From Sycobia sp. Sy_11 (lineage: Eukaryota > Arthropoda > Insecta > Hymenoptera > Epichrysomallidae): DNA of 64,000 nt. The notes beneath the pieces are model-generated. The model searched no databases and had not been told where the DNA came from. It saw only the letters and a list, made by a program, of their open reading frames with translations. A program made the position numbers and the translations under genes. The stretch is taken from positions 1,667,501 through 1,731,500 of the forward strand of contig JACCIC010000037.1 in NCBI GenBank assembly GCA_018907035.1. The letters are read 5' to 3'. Each line of letters begins with the position of its first letter. Position 1 is the stretch's first letter. Shown piece after piece: positions 37,598-49,102 of the stretch.

Positions 37598-38872
37598 TTA
37601 CGTAGTCTTCATCTTCTTGTACGGCTGCATTATGACGCCGCTGTTCGTCGTGGGTAGAGCCACCTGTGGCTGAGCGGCAATCGTCGCGGGTCCGGCTGTA
37701 GGGATCTGCTGCATCGCGCCCGCCACTCCGTGCATGCCCGGGATCAGGGCGTACGGGTTCTGAACGTAGGGCGAGGCCTGGACCGAGGCCGCGGGTATCG
37801 AGGCCTGCACGTAGTGCGAGCCCGGTAGGACCTGCTGCCTCATCAGCGAGTAGGGATTGATCGGCGTGGCCGCCGGTTGCGCCCTATAGGCCAGTAAGCC
37901 TGCCGGCAATTGCGTGCCCAGGCCCGCGGCCCCGGCGTGAAGCCCCCCCAGTGTAGGGATAACGGCCCTAGGAGCCGTCGCCCCGGATAAGCTCGCGGCC
38001 TGCTGCTGGCTCAGGCCGGCCAGAGTCTGCTTGCTGAGGGCTACCCCTGTATAGTTAAGGGGGTTCAAGTGATTCAGGCCATAGCTGGCCGCCGCTGCCT
38101 GCTGGTTAACCGCGGCCTGCTGCGAGAGCTTGATCGCCTTGGCGTAATTCTTCTGCGCGACCTCCTTGGCTAAAGCCGCGGGATCGAAGGGGAGCGTTGA
38201 CGGCATTCCGAGGCTGCTCAGAACGTTTATGTTGGCCATGTTTGCCATTGTATAATTCATATTTGCCATTGTGTAGTTGATATTTGCTACGGAATTCATG
38301 TTGGTTATCGAGCCGACCGAGGCCGCTAAGGAATTTACGCTCGCCAAGTTTGAAACGGAATTTAGTCCAGCCATCGAGGTGACTGTATTGATGTTGGCAT
38401 TGTGGGCCGCGGCAGCACTCAGAGCCTGCTGAATATGCTGATTAATCTGCTGTTGGGACGAACCCGTGTGATTCAGATCGTGAGAGTTTTGCGCGATGGC
38501 CGACACGACGGACTCGGACTCGTGACTGTTCGCATTAGAGGGCTGCTTTTCGTTGTTCGCGCTCGACGGTGGAGGCGGAGGCGGATTATTCGGATCAACG
38601 AGGATCCCATTAGCTGCTACGGCAGCCACAGCAGCTTCCGCGCTCGCTGCGTTGCTCTGGCTTTGTATCGAATTTTGCACGGCACTAACGACCGATTGTG
38701 TCGAATTTTGAGCGGGTAGGGGTGGTGTTCCAGTGTACTCACATGACACAGGCACGAAGGGCTGCTGGAGCTGCATCAGTTGCTGGTAGGTCGTTGCGCC
38801 AGTCGGTTGGTAGACCGGAACGCCGGACTTGTCTCCCGCTGGACGTTTGTATGGTACCATGCCGGGGAAGGC
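37598..38872 (-). CDS. mbl: Muscleblind, terminal coding exon
   Basis: The acceptor TTTTTTTAG ends at 38873. Entry is phase 0 (AFPGMVPYKRPAG...) and 424 codons run to TAA at 37600-37598. Early residues GDKSGVPVYQPTGATTYQQL and PFVPVSCEY are a conserved arthropod muscleblind block. The remainder is low-complexity: a six-Pro run near residue 98, poly-Ala and Gln stretches, an Asn-rich part with a tandem NYTMANM repeat, and a Tyr/Ala/Pro-rich C-terminal third ending PYKKMKTT. This disordered tail probably mediates protein contacts and nuclear localisation, though that is inferred. It is the only large exon in the window and is far richer in GC than its surroundings. Confidence 0.95.
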   Translation of the reverse strand, partial: AFPGMVPYKRPAGDKSGVPVYQPTGATTYQQLMQLQQPFVPVSCEYTGTPPLPAQNSTQSVVSAVQNSIQSQSNAASAEAAVAAVAANGILVDPNNPPPPPPSSANNEKQPSNANSHESESVVSAIAQNSHDLNHTGSSQQQINQHIQQALSAAAAHNANINTVTSMAGLNSVSNLASVNSLAASVGSITNMNSVANINYTMANMNYTMANMANINVLSSLGMPSTLPFDPAALAKEVAQKNYAKAIKLSQQAAVNQQAAAASYGLNHLNPLNYTGVALSKQTLAGLSQQQAASLSGATAPRAVIPTLGGLHAGAAGLGTQLPAGLLAYRAQPAATPINPYSLMRQQVLPGSHYVQASIPAASVQASPYVQNPYALIPGMHGVAGAMQQIPTAGPATIAAQPQVALPTTNSGVIMQPYKKMKTT

Positions 38873-39385
38873 CTAAAAAAACAAAACAGCAGATTGCACA
38901 ATGGTTAAATCTGACATGGCCTCGTGCATACGGGAGTTATTTTATGCACTATGATATTATTTGTATTTTTCACTAATTTTCCTTTTGTTCTCTCTCCTTG
39001 AGATGGCCCAATGTCGTTCCTGTCACAAGGAGTGCTGATACAAAGAAAGATTCAAAGCGACTAATACTAATCCTAATTCATAAGCAAAAGTGATTGTTAT
39101 TTTTTTTTTCATTTTTATTCTTTTTTCGTTAATTTTATTGACTAGAACGAGTTCAATCCGAAAAATATAAAGTTCTATTGTTTGTTTTTGGATCTGTGGT
39201 TAACTGTTATTGCTTATATGGAAATTTGAAATTATCTTTATGAATTTTGGATTTTTTTTTAATGTTCAATAAATAGTCAAAAAAATAACAGTCCCCGTTG
39301 ATAAAATGACAATAAGAATGCGCCTGGGCGTTTCAATAACAATGCAATGGTAGAAAATATGATTCTATATTTGGTCTTGACTTAC
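38873..39385 (-). other. mbl: Last mbl intron
   Basis: GTAAGT-type donor (GTAAGTC) at 39385 to AG at 38874-38873, 513 bases, AT-rich, with no other exon seen. Confidence 0.8.
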
Positions 39386-39427
39386 AAAGTTCTCGTAGTA
39401 GAGTGATCCGACAGACTTCATGTCCAT
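39386..39427 (-). CDS. mbl: Muscleblind, 42-nt microexon
   Basis: The acceptor TTTGTTGCAG ends at 39428 and the donor GTAAGTC follows 39386. It has exactly 14 codons in phase 0 at both ends: MDMKSVGSLYYENF. Because it is symmetric it can be skipped without frameshift, giving DLLM joined directly to AFPG. Both splice sites are strong. The peptide is aromatic and acidic at its end (YYENF) and sits just before the conserved FPGMVPYKRP block. I recall this peptide in insect muscleblind proteins. Confidence 0.9.
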
Positions 39428-41881
39428 CTGCAACAAAGACAGGAGTGGTTTCAACTCATGTAAAGGACTAGGCTTTATTTTAATTGATTTTTATCGTGAT
39501 TTTATGAAAATTGGGGACGCATATTATATTGCTAAAAAATCATGGAAGAAAAAGGGTAGTATGATGTTATACATAAGTTGTGCCGATGACGCAGCTTGCA
39601 GCGACGTTGCCAAATGACGAGGCATCCTTCTCTTATAAACTGCAAGATTTCTCTATATTGCAGAGAAAAATCGTCAACAGAAAAAAATCAGCATTTATTT
39701 CTTTTATAGAAAGCAACTGGTAGTCGCTCGATCAGCAGTTTCAGTTCTTACTAGAGACGCGCTCATCCCATATAAATAATGGAAATCCCGGTTTCTTTAT
39801 ATTTCTTTTCCTTCCTTATGTCTTAATGTATTGTAGTTAATTTTTCATCTAAACACGGCCGATCGACGTTCGCGCGTAATATCTAATAATCTATATTAAT
39901 AGCTGTATCTATATAAAACGATGTATCATATTATCATATAATTTTCTGTAGATAATCGGTATATCGAATTTAGTGCTCTAAGAAATTTAATGAATGATGT
40001 AAGTTACTGTATGATCAGCGAAAGTAAGTAAAAAGAAAGAACGTGTAAAATAAAAAAGGTATTGAAGTACAGAAGATAGACAAAGAGACAAATGTGCAGC
40101 AAATGTTGACTTTACTGTATTGCAAAAAACGATGACAAAAGCAAAATAAAAATGTAACGTATGTCATAAGAAATTTTATCGCTTATTAAAGCTGCTATGA
40201 GATGCAGAAGCTTAAAAGCTGGCTTTCGTCAGGAAACGCATGACGATTTCTAAAATTGGCACTTCTGGACAAAATATTAAATTCCCAATTTGGTCGGTAA
40301 AATACACAATGAAATTTCACGATAAATTTTGAATTTATCTCTAGGAAGGAGCAAGTTGAAATTATAAATCAGAGTGATTTTTGCTGTTTTTTGCTGATTT
40401 TCACGGGATAAAAAGCAGCACTTTTTCAGTCGTATCGAATAATTAAAAGTAATAATCGTATCTTCATTGTGAATGACAGGCGCATCTTTGTGAGATGTTC
40501 GCATCAAATAAAAAATATATAGCTAGTGTATGTAAGCGATCTACAGTGCTGAAGGCAAAAACGTCTTATCACTGAACGACGAATGTTACATTACAAAGGA
40601 GACTGAATAATATATATATATATATATATATATATGTGGATCGGTTAATGTCGCTGACTTTCTAGAAAACACTCGGTCATGGTCCAGAGTGTCCGTAAGG
40701 AGATGACTTTTCACCATCACCTTAAGGTCGCGTAAGCACAACATGCATCATCGGCGCAAGCTCTTAAATACAAGAATTCGATGGCCATAATAATTTGATC
40801 ATTAGAATTTGTGTACCGTTCTATAGTGATACCGAGTCTTAAAATGAATTAAAAATATGTTATGACCATCGAAAACATTTTGTCTGTGATCTAACACTCG
40901 TAATTGGATGAATACTTCTAAGCAGATAGATTGCAAATAAAGATGCCATTTTTTTAAATTCATCAATTACGAGAGCGAATTCATCAAGTTGTAGCCGCAA
41001 TATTCGGCCAAATATACGCTAAAGGAATAATGATATTTTTATTTAGGCGCTTATCGCTTGGAAACATTTATTAGAATTCAGTTTGTTGTAATTACAAGAC
41101 AAGCTTCCCAAGTGATAGGCCAACGAAAAATATCAATAGAAATTAACTGAACAAACGTTGTTAATCGATCTATAAATACATTACGAGGCGTAAGCTCCGA
41201 TAAAGATAACATTGCAACGATCGAACAGAAAAAAGCTTCAAAGTAAAGAGGATTTTGAAAGAACTTTGGCCGCGTGTCTTGTTTTCTTTTCTTCTTTTTT
41301 AACAAAAGCCAATTGCGTGTGCCGCATAGTGTTGCAAAGATACTGCGTTAATGCGAGCATTCAATCAAACATCGGTTTATAGAGGGCCTTTAAAACTGGA
41401 AAATAAATGGAATACATCCGAATTTTCAAGAACAGTCTCGCGATTAGAAATTTAAATGAAGGCAGAACGACGTGTTCAATTAGAGCTCAAAGCGCGCTCG
41501 GCAGTGTATTCACAATCGCAGTAACTCAATTTTAACTTAAATTTCTTTACTAACTACTTAGGTGTCTCGAGTACCATTTTTTACCAAATTTTAAATATCA
41601 AAATATTCAAACTATACTAAGCTATTATTATTGCATCATAGATATTCATGTGATTTAAGTGAGTGAATAATACATAAAAGTATTTTACAATAATTAAAGT
41701 AAATAAATTACAAGTGCTATGTGAAATAGTGCAGGTGTCTAAACTAGAAATGCACAGTCAAAAAGCCGAGAGGTAACGGTACTCGAGATTCCTTTCTTTC
41801 AGTGAACCAAAAAAAACAGAAAGAAACATAACTAAAGAAAAAAATGTTGAAAAAAGCGTAAACATGCATAAGCCGTGGTAC
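39428..41881 (-). other. mbl: mbl intron
   Basis: About 2.45 kb, AT-rich, with a short TA tract at 40610-40635. A patch near 40.64-40.76 kb is slightly GC-richer. No exon recognised. Confidence 0.7.
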
Positions 41882-42010
41882 CATTAGCAGATCATCGTTG
41901 GAGTCGCGCATCCGCTTCTTGCCGAGCTCTATGCTCGCCATATTGGCGTTCTGGAGTCCTCCAGGTACAGCGTTGGCCGAGACTGCCCCGGTCATCGGCA
42001 TCGTCGCCGT
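41882..42010 (-). CDS. mbl: Muscleblind, internal exon
   Basis: The acceptor CGCCCGCAG ends at 42011 and the donor GTACCA follows 41882. It is 43 codons, phase 0 at both ends: TATMPMTGAVSANAVPGGLQ, NANMASIELGKKRMRD, SNDDLLM. GKKRMRDSNDDLLM is a conserved arthropod muscleblind motif; the KKRMR cluster resembles a basic nuclear-localisation signal, and KRP-type basic motifs in vertebrate MBNL play that part. The donor is not consensus (GTACCA), which would suit regulated inclusion. Confidence 0.92.
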
Positions 42011-42492
42011 CTGCGGGCGAGCGACAACAGCGACAGTCGAAATTTCAACAGGTTTATTTTTTTTGTTTTTTTTTTTTTTTGGTTTGTTCGACAGATAGAC
42101 GGCAGATAGCGTTCGTTCGATCCGAGAGAGCATTACATTACGTGTGTGATCGTTTGGTTCCGTTTATTATTTGTCCCGAGAGAGCGTGAATTTCGTCATG
42201 GTTTCGTGGATTTTTTTCAGGTATTCGGCGTTCGGCGCAGGCGTTAATTTGGCAGGTAGCGAAGCGCACGGAGGTTTGTTTGTTCAGCAAGCATGAAGCA
42301 TCGTCAGGCGAGAGGGCGAAGAAGAAAATCAAAAAAAGAAAAATAAGACAAGTTGAGACTACGATATAATAAATGTTTATAGGCAGATAGAAAGATAATA
42401 ATTAATAAGTGTAATAACAAAATAAACTATAAGGCATTAAAAATTAAGGTCTGAAACATCGAATACTAAAAATATTACAAAAGTATTTTAAC

Positions 42493-42550
<58 letters not shown>

Positions 42551-43299
42551 TTTCACTGTCGAGTCGACAGGTTAAACTATAAATATGCATGATTTAACTC
42601 ACTATTCGAACTTGCATATACATATGTGTACTTGTGTGTATATATATATGAATACATACATACATACACACATACATACATACATACACGCAAGAGAAGA
42701 AATTATGTATAATTTATACACATATATCTATATATAAAATTAATAAAACAGACTATAGTGATAGACGAAAGCTCGCATATGAATTTTAATGCTAGGCCTC
42801 TCGAAGGGTTCAGACGCGTGCGTCGATCTCCCGTGAAGTAAGCAGCTGCGGCTGTGCAAATATTCACATCACGTATACGTAAAATTATGCGTATTATAAA
42901 TTTCAATTACAGATTCAATTATATATTATATAATTATAAAAAAACAAAAATAAAGAGTGAAAGAGTAAAAGAATTTCTGCACTCCGATAAATCGTACATA
43001 CATTCGAAAGCTGCAATGGAAAAATGATTAATATTTAATAGATTTGTAGACGTTATAAGATCGATTATATCGGTGTAATTGTTAATAGTGTACATTTAAC
43101 AATATGTCGAAGCTGTGCACACATTTTAAATATGCACTGGATTAACGAATACTTTTCAAGCTATCCTTAGAGTTATTATGTTTCGTCATTGACTAAAAAC
43201 TGAAATGTCAAAAAAGGCGTGTAATTGTCGAAGCTTCATTTATAAATGTATAATCTAGGAGAAAACCATAAAATAAAATAATTTTGTACAAATAAAAAT

Positions 43300-43301
<2 letters not shown>

Positions 43302-43358
<57 letters not shown>

Positions 43359-43577
43359 CGAAAAGAGTAAGAAAGTGAAAGAGTACGTGAAGCAGTGTGA
43401 GCGAGAGAGAGAGAGAGAGAGAGAGATGAGGGGTTTGTTTCGATTCGTTGCGCACTCAACGTTCAAGCTGACATCGGCAGGCAGCAACAGCATCAGTTGA
43501 CTTCGAAGGTGCTTTGCTTCAGTTGACGATGGCTCTCTTGACTGGGAAACCTGCAAATTGCTCTGGGCAAAATTAAA

Positions 43578-43642
<65 letters not shown>

Positions 43643-43779
43643 GTGTTTCGTGAAGAGAGATAGTAAAAGATCGAATGAGAGAGATAGGTTCGCGAATATA
43701 CTCTATTTTTCTCTTTCTCTCTCCTCCTGGGCATCTTCTGTTTTAGCTGGTAGTTGTAAGATGTAACTTGGATATATAT

Positions 43780-43821
<42 letters not shown>

Positions 43822-43959
43822 GATCGCGAACGCATACAGCGTAATATGCCTTGTATATCCATGTATAGTCGAAGATCCTGGCGCAATGGTGCAAATCAGG
43901 TCTTGAGGTGAACGAAGGTGATCAGAGTCAAATAAATAATCCAATATACATAAAATTGA

Positions 43960-44009
<50 letters not shown>
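43302..44009. repeat. Cluster of (TA)n and (GA)n tracts in an mbl intron
   Basis: TA at 43302-43355, GA at 43403-43426, TA at 43582-43640, GA at 43782-43818, TA at 43963-44009. In the mbl direction this alternates UA and UC repeats. Confidence 0.95.
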
Positions 44010-44012
<3 letters not shown>

Positions 44013-45648
44013 GAAATAAAATAAACTATGTTTTTATATAAACTGATTAGACAATAATAATAATAATGTGCACAGTCCGAGGGTATCCTGAAATTGATGA
44101 AAGTAAAAGAATTTCATGTGAGATATTCGTCCAAACTGCCTTCCAAGGTATTTATACAGGCGTCCTCATGTTCTCTTAGGGAAATTAGCGCACTGCCTCT
44201 GTTCTATTTATATATATATATACATATTTGTTGCTGATTCAGGTACGTTTCTATTCAAAATTGTTCGCCATTTGCTTCTCCTTGATGTGTAATACAGTGT
44301 GCATAATGTTGTTTTCGGTATCAGGTGTAAATATTTAATGAAAATTGCACATTTGGTTTTTCTGTATGTTCGGCGTTTCTAATGTAATTGTGTCATGGTG
44401 TACATGTCTGAGAATGGGTAATTTGTATTTTACAGTGTAGATTGAGTATGTATGTCTGTCTGTATATATGAATGTGCGTATACGTGTGTGCGGAACACTT
44501 GACAAACATCCAAGAGTAGCGTTGCAACCCCAAAGAGTGCATATAATATTGACAGGTATTAATAACTAACAATACTGAATGATTAAATTAACTTGTTTAA
44601 AATAATAATGATGATAATGATGAAAGTTACAATTTAAATTAACAAAAATTGAAGTAGACAAAAGTGTAGAATCCATTATGCGGAAAATATGAAATCTGTC
44701 ATTAGGATTTTATATGAAAAGAATGAAAGTTAACAAAAAAGAAAAAAAAACTAGAAATAAATAGTGAAGGAAAAAAGATGAAAAATGGGAGACACGAAAA
44801 AGAGAAAGTAGTTGCGCAAAAGTGAGCTCTGGCTCTACGCGATGCACCCTGTTGGAATTGAAAAGTACTTGTAGAAAATGAAACTTCCCTGCCAACAAGC
44901 TGGTCTGCCATAATCCATGAGAGTTTTCTTCCCCCGTGTCTCGATGTGCCGTAGTCTTCCAGGCGACGTTGCTGAGAGCGTCTTTCTTATGCTTTTTCTT
45001 TTTTTTTTCTTTTAGTTTTCCTTTTTTTCTAATTTAATTTCTTTTTTAATTTGTACAAAAGAGCACTTTATTCTCTATCCGAAAGAGAGTAACGGCAGTT
45101 GATGTTTACTCAAAAATTTAACAAAATTTTGAAAAAGTCGCACGCTCCTTTGTTATTACTCGGTGTTGATAAATATGGCATCGGTGGATCCTCGGTCGAA
45201 AGCCTCGATGTTGAAAGATTTTTTTTGTCAAGAGACATCGTCGATTATAATTCCAATTACGTATACAAAGAAAGAAGAGAACAACTTGAAATTCATTACT
45301 ATTTATATGACTGGCGATCACGCTTTTCCAAGATAAATTGAGATAAAATTCTACCAAAACAATAGGCAAGTAAGTAAAACAAAATAATAGAGACGAAGAT
45401 GAACACTGTTTGTTTCACAACTAAATTATAGATATTATTGTAGTTTTTCACGGATATTCAGTAATTAAAAATCAATTAAGCGAACAGAGTAAATTAACAA
45501 AGTATAATTACATATTAATTCGATTATGTGTTATGACCGTTTATATGAATTACGTAAGGTTACAAGCCAATTGTCAATTAAATATTGCTCTAATAATGTG
45601 TTGAACCCGCAGCACCCATTCACCCATCAGTCTGTTACGTTGCTTCTG

Positions 45649-45681
<33 letters not shown>

Positions 45682-45682
45682 T
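45649..45682. repeat. (ATT)n microsatellite
   Basis: About eleven ATT units. Confidence 0.95.
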
Positions 45683-47650
45683 TTGTTTTCTTTATTTTAT
45701 TGCTTTTCTTCGTAATAATCTTGCGTTATTAAGATTTGAGTGTAGCGCTTTGTGTGGGGGCAGCAAACAGCAGCGGGGTTGATATAGCCTGGGTTCGTGC
45801 AGCACAGCTTGTCAGCAGGTTTGTGTTCGTGTATTTGTATGAAACATGTATTCTGACTACTTTACTTTTATTTACACCTCGCATTCCCGCTCCGTTTATC
45901 TTAGCTCGCTCGGCGCGACGCTTCCTCGGGCGTTTCTTATTGTCCTCTCTCCCTTTTACTCCCAGGCTTTATAGTACCCAAAGATAAAAAAACGAGACCC
46001 AAAGTTAACCTTATAGGTAAAAGGCCTGTAATGAAAAAGCAGGCGTAAAATACCGATCAGGGTGAATACTAATTTACAGTGAAAGATAGTAAGTGTGCGT
46101 CAAAGAAACAGAGACAGATAGAGAGAGAGAGGTGAGCTGAAGAGTTTTTTTTTCGTTTGTTGATGTTTTGACGGCGCTAAGCGTATACAAAGAGGGAACG
46201 GAGCGGGCACACAGAAAATTCACAAATTGTAGCAACATTATTTATACAGTACTAAGTTAAAACCCGCAATCTGGTGATTGGTGTATATATTGCGTCTAGA
46301 GGTATATTTGCACCTGGATAGCTGCGATAGGCTGCTAGAAAGAGAGAAATAGAACAGTGGTGACGGTGACGATTAAAAGATTACTGGCTTTTATACTACT
46401 CACTACAACACTACAATCACGGCTATGTATACGTCAAACAGGATAATAGATGGACAAATACAAAAGCAACAAACTTTGATAGAGATGGATAATATAGAAA
46501 AGAGATAATCTGGAGTCGGAAGAAACTTAAGAGAGAGACAAACATAATAATAATAGAATGATCACAAAATGAATGACAGGGCCAAGGTAGTCATATCGGT
46601 GACGGATCGAGTATTGCTTTCGTTTTATTATTCACAATGGATTTTCGAAAAGATTTACTTTTGTTTCAGTGTGGAAAAAAGGCATATATTAAATATAGGC
46701 ATTTAAAATTACAGATAAACTAAGCCAGAACTACACACTTTCGTTACTCGATATAATTACCATCGGCGAAACCACTGCGCAACGTTTAACCAATGCATTT
46801 TCGCCACATACTTCCGTTTTCCTTATAGATAGTTGGCATAGATTTACCCATGTATGTATGTATAATTGTATTACAGTTATCGAATTTAAATGTAGTATCT
46901 GCTGCGTTCGGATGAAAAGCCAGAGTCGTCGCAGATATTGGTAAAAAGCAGCGCAGCAGCAGAAGCTTCATCGAAGCAAAAAACCCAAAGAAACTCAGTG
47001 TTAACGAGAAAGTTTGAAAATTCAGTTGATTATATGCAAAAATAAAATGGAAGGTGGGGGGGGGGGCTCTGGATCGTTTGACACCGATTTCAAATATGAA
47101 ATTAACAATTTTAGCACCAATATTCGTTTTCGACCTCGCAAATTTTCAAATAAATAACGACACGATGCAGAATTTTTACATCCATTATTTTAATCGAATT
47201 GAACGTGCACGATGTTATGGACAATAATTCCTCAAACGTCCGATAATTCGGCTAATAGAGCTCAGCGCTGATAACTGAAGGAATCAAAGTTCGAAATCCG
47301 TTCTGATTTATTCACAAAAGCATCGTAAAACAGTACCGCCGATTGAACATGCAGTAATGGCATAAATTCGGAGACGTTTCATAATAAAATAATTTTTTTT
47401 GGAAAAGACAATCGATATTATAATTTAGTACTACGTTTCGGTCCATGAAAATTATTAATTAATGTAAATAAATTTGATCCGATTCCAGAGTAAGCGAATA
47501 AGGATTTGATAAATGTGAAAATTGAAGAAGAATGAATAAGTTGGGAAAAAATTAAAAAAAAGAAAAGAATGAAAGAAACTTAAAAAAATAATACCACAGG
47601 AACAGAATAGTGCAAAAAATAGATGTAGAAAGATAAAAATAAGATGGAGA

Positions 47651-47651
47651 A

Positions 47652-47740
<89 letters not shown>
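47651..47740. repeat. (GA)n microsatellite beside an mbl 5' splice site
   Basis: About 90 bases of nearly pure GA with three small interruptions. Read in the mbl direction it is (TC)n, starting 14 bases after the donor of the zinc-finger 3/4 exon. Confidence 0.95.
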
Positions 47741-47753
47741 CAGAATGCATTAC

Positions 47754-47972
47754 CGCAATGCTAGCCCGAGATTGTGTGGCCTTAATGTGGGCTTGAAGGT
47801 GCAGAGGGGGGTGGAAATAGCGGCAAGGGTCCCGATTGCATCGACCCTTGACAGCGTCCATGCAGACCGTCACAGAGCCGTCCTCGTTCGCCTGCACCGT
47901 CTCGAGGGGGTGCGCAAACCGGCACTCCGTCTCGCCGCGTTTGCACGCCCCGCGTTGAAACTCGCGACATAC
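47754..47972 (-). CDS. mbl: Muscleblind, zinc fingers 3 and 4 exon
   Basis: The acceptor CTTGCTGTAG ends at 47973 and the donor GTAATG follows 47754. It is 73 codons, phase 0 at both ends. It encodes [59 protein letters not shown] and a short tail ending RASIA. Finger 3 is C-x7-C-x6-C-x3-H and finger 4 is C-x7-C-x4-C-x3-H, the canonical muscleblind tandem pair. These pairs bind YGCY motifs in pre-mRNA. Most Drosophila isoforms have a single pair; this gene, like vertebrate MBNL, has a second. On the transcript a long (UC)n tract begins about 14 bases after the donor. Confidence 0.95.
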
Positions 47973-48830
47973 CTACAGCAAGAGCGAACACGCATGGCAT
48001 GGGCACTAAGATCTATGGGAGCAGTTGTTGTTGTTGTTGTTTTTTTTCTTATGGAAAAAATACTAATAATGGATAATACTATCGTAAATATCTTTTCTTT
48101 TCTTTTTTGTCTTTCATTTTTTTTTTTTACTTGCATTATATCATTTCGCGCAATGGCTGTACCGAGAAAACAGGCTCGGTAGAGCCAAAGCGAGAGCACA
48201 GCGCTAGAATTACAGGAGGCGAAAGGTAGCAGGTATATTCTATAAATGCGTGGTAAATGTAAATTAGTTCAGTACAGGGATAAATATTAGTGGGTGTTTG
48301 GACTGGTTTGGGAATGGATCATATTGCGTATTTTATAAGACGATGCCTATAAAGGTATACAGAATATCACGGTGAAAATTTGCTTTCTATATATATAGAC
48401 ACAAAAATTCCATCGGACGGACGGCCTCGAGAGGAAAATTCTTTTTTACTGATTGGATTTCCTTCGAACACAATTAAAACGCTTTCAAAACTATATTTGT
48501 TTTTTCGTCATGAACATTTAAATTTTGATCGAAAGTTCAAGGTATTCCCATTAGGTAAATGTAATTTTGTATCTACAATTTAAACTTAAATATGATCCAC
48601 GGGCCAAAAAAATGTTACGTACTATGCAGATTAATGTGCATTCAATCAGAAAAAATACGCGTTTGCCGCTTATTTCTACAATTTAACAAAAGATACAGAG
48701 TATATCGATATTTTTCGAATTAAGGTAAATGACATAGACGTACTGGTTGTTTATATATCCTACTGAAAATAACGACATGACGAGCGCCGCGACGATAATA
48801 ATAACTATTCAATATATAGACATACGGTGC

Positions 48831-48842
<12 letters not shown>

Positions 48843-48891
<49 letters not shown>

Positions 48892-49033
48892 TATGATAGT
48901 TCTTTTTATTAAAATCGATGTTCAATCTCGCTCCGTTGCTGGATCGTTGAATTTTCAGCCCGGAATAATATCTATGGCTCTGTCTCTTTTCCACGACGGG
49001 GCTCGTCAATGTCGGCTATTGTGAACTACATAT

Positions 49034-49101
<68 letters not shown>
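48843..49101. repeat. Two (TA)n tracts
   Basis: TA at 48843-48889 and 49036-49101. Confidence 0.95.

Positions 49102-49102
<1 letters not shown>

Larger units (their letters stand above)
42011..47753 (-). other. mbl: mbl intron, about 5.7 kb
   Basis: Contains TA tracts (42497-42544, 43302-43355, 43582-43640, 43963-44009), GA tracts (43403-43426, 43782-43818) and an (ATT)n at 45649-45682. Two weak exon-like stretches occur: VSQSREPSSTEAKHLRSQ after an AG at 43551, and a frame near 44.8-45.0 kb reading DALSNVAWKTTAHRDTGEE. Neither has two good splice sites, so I do not call them. Confidence 0.6.

Noticed and set aside
38402..38719. 105-codon + strand frame
   Set aside because: Antisense shadow of the mbl terminal exon.
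44702..44990. Exon-like frame in an mbl intron (DALSNVAWKTTAHRDTGEE)
   Set aside because: No polypyrimidine tract or acceptor in front, because the preceding sequence is A-rich, and no good donor.
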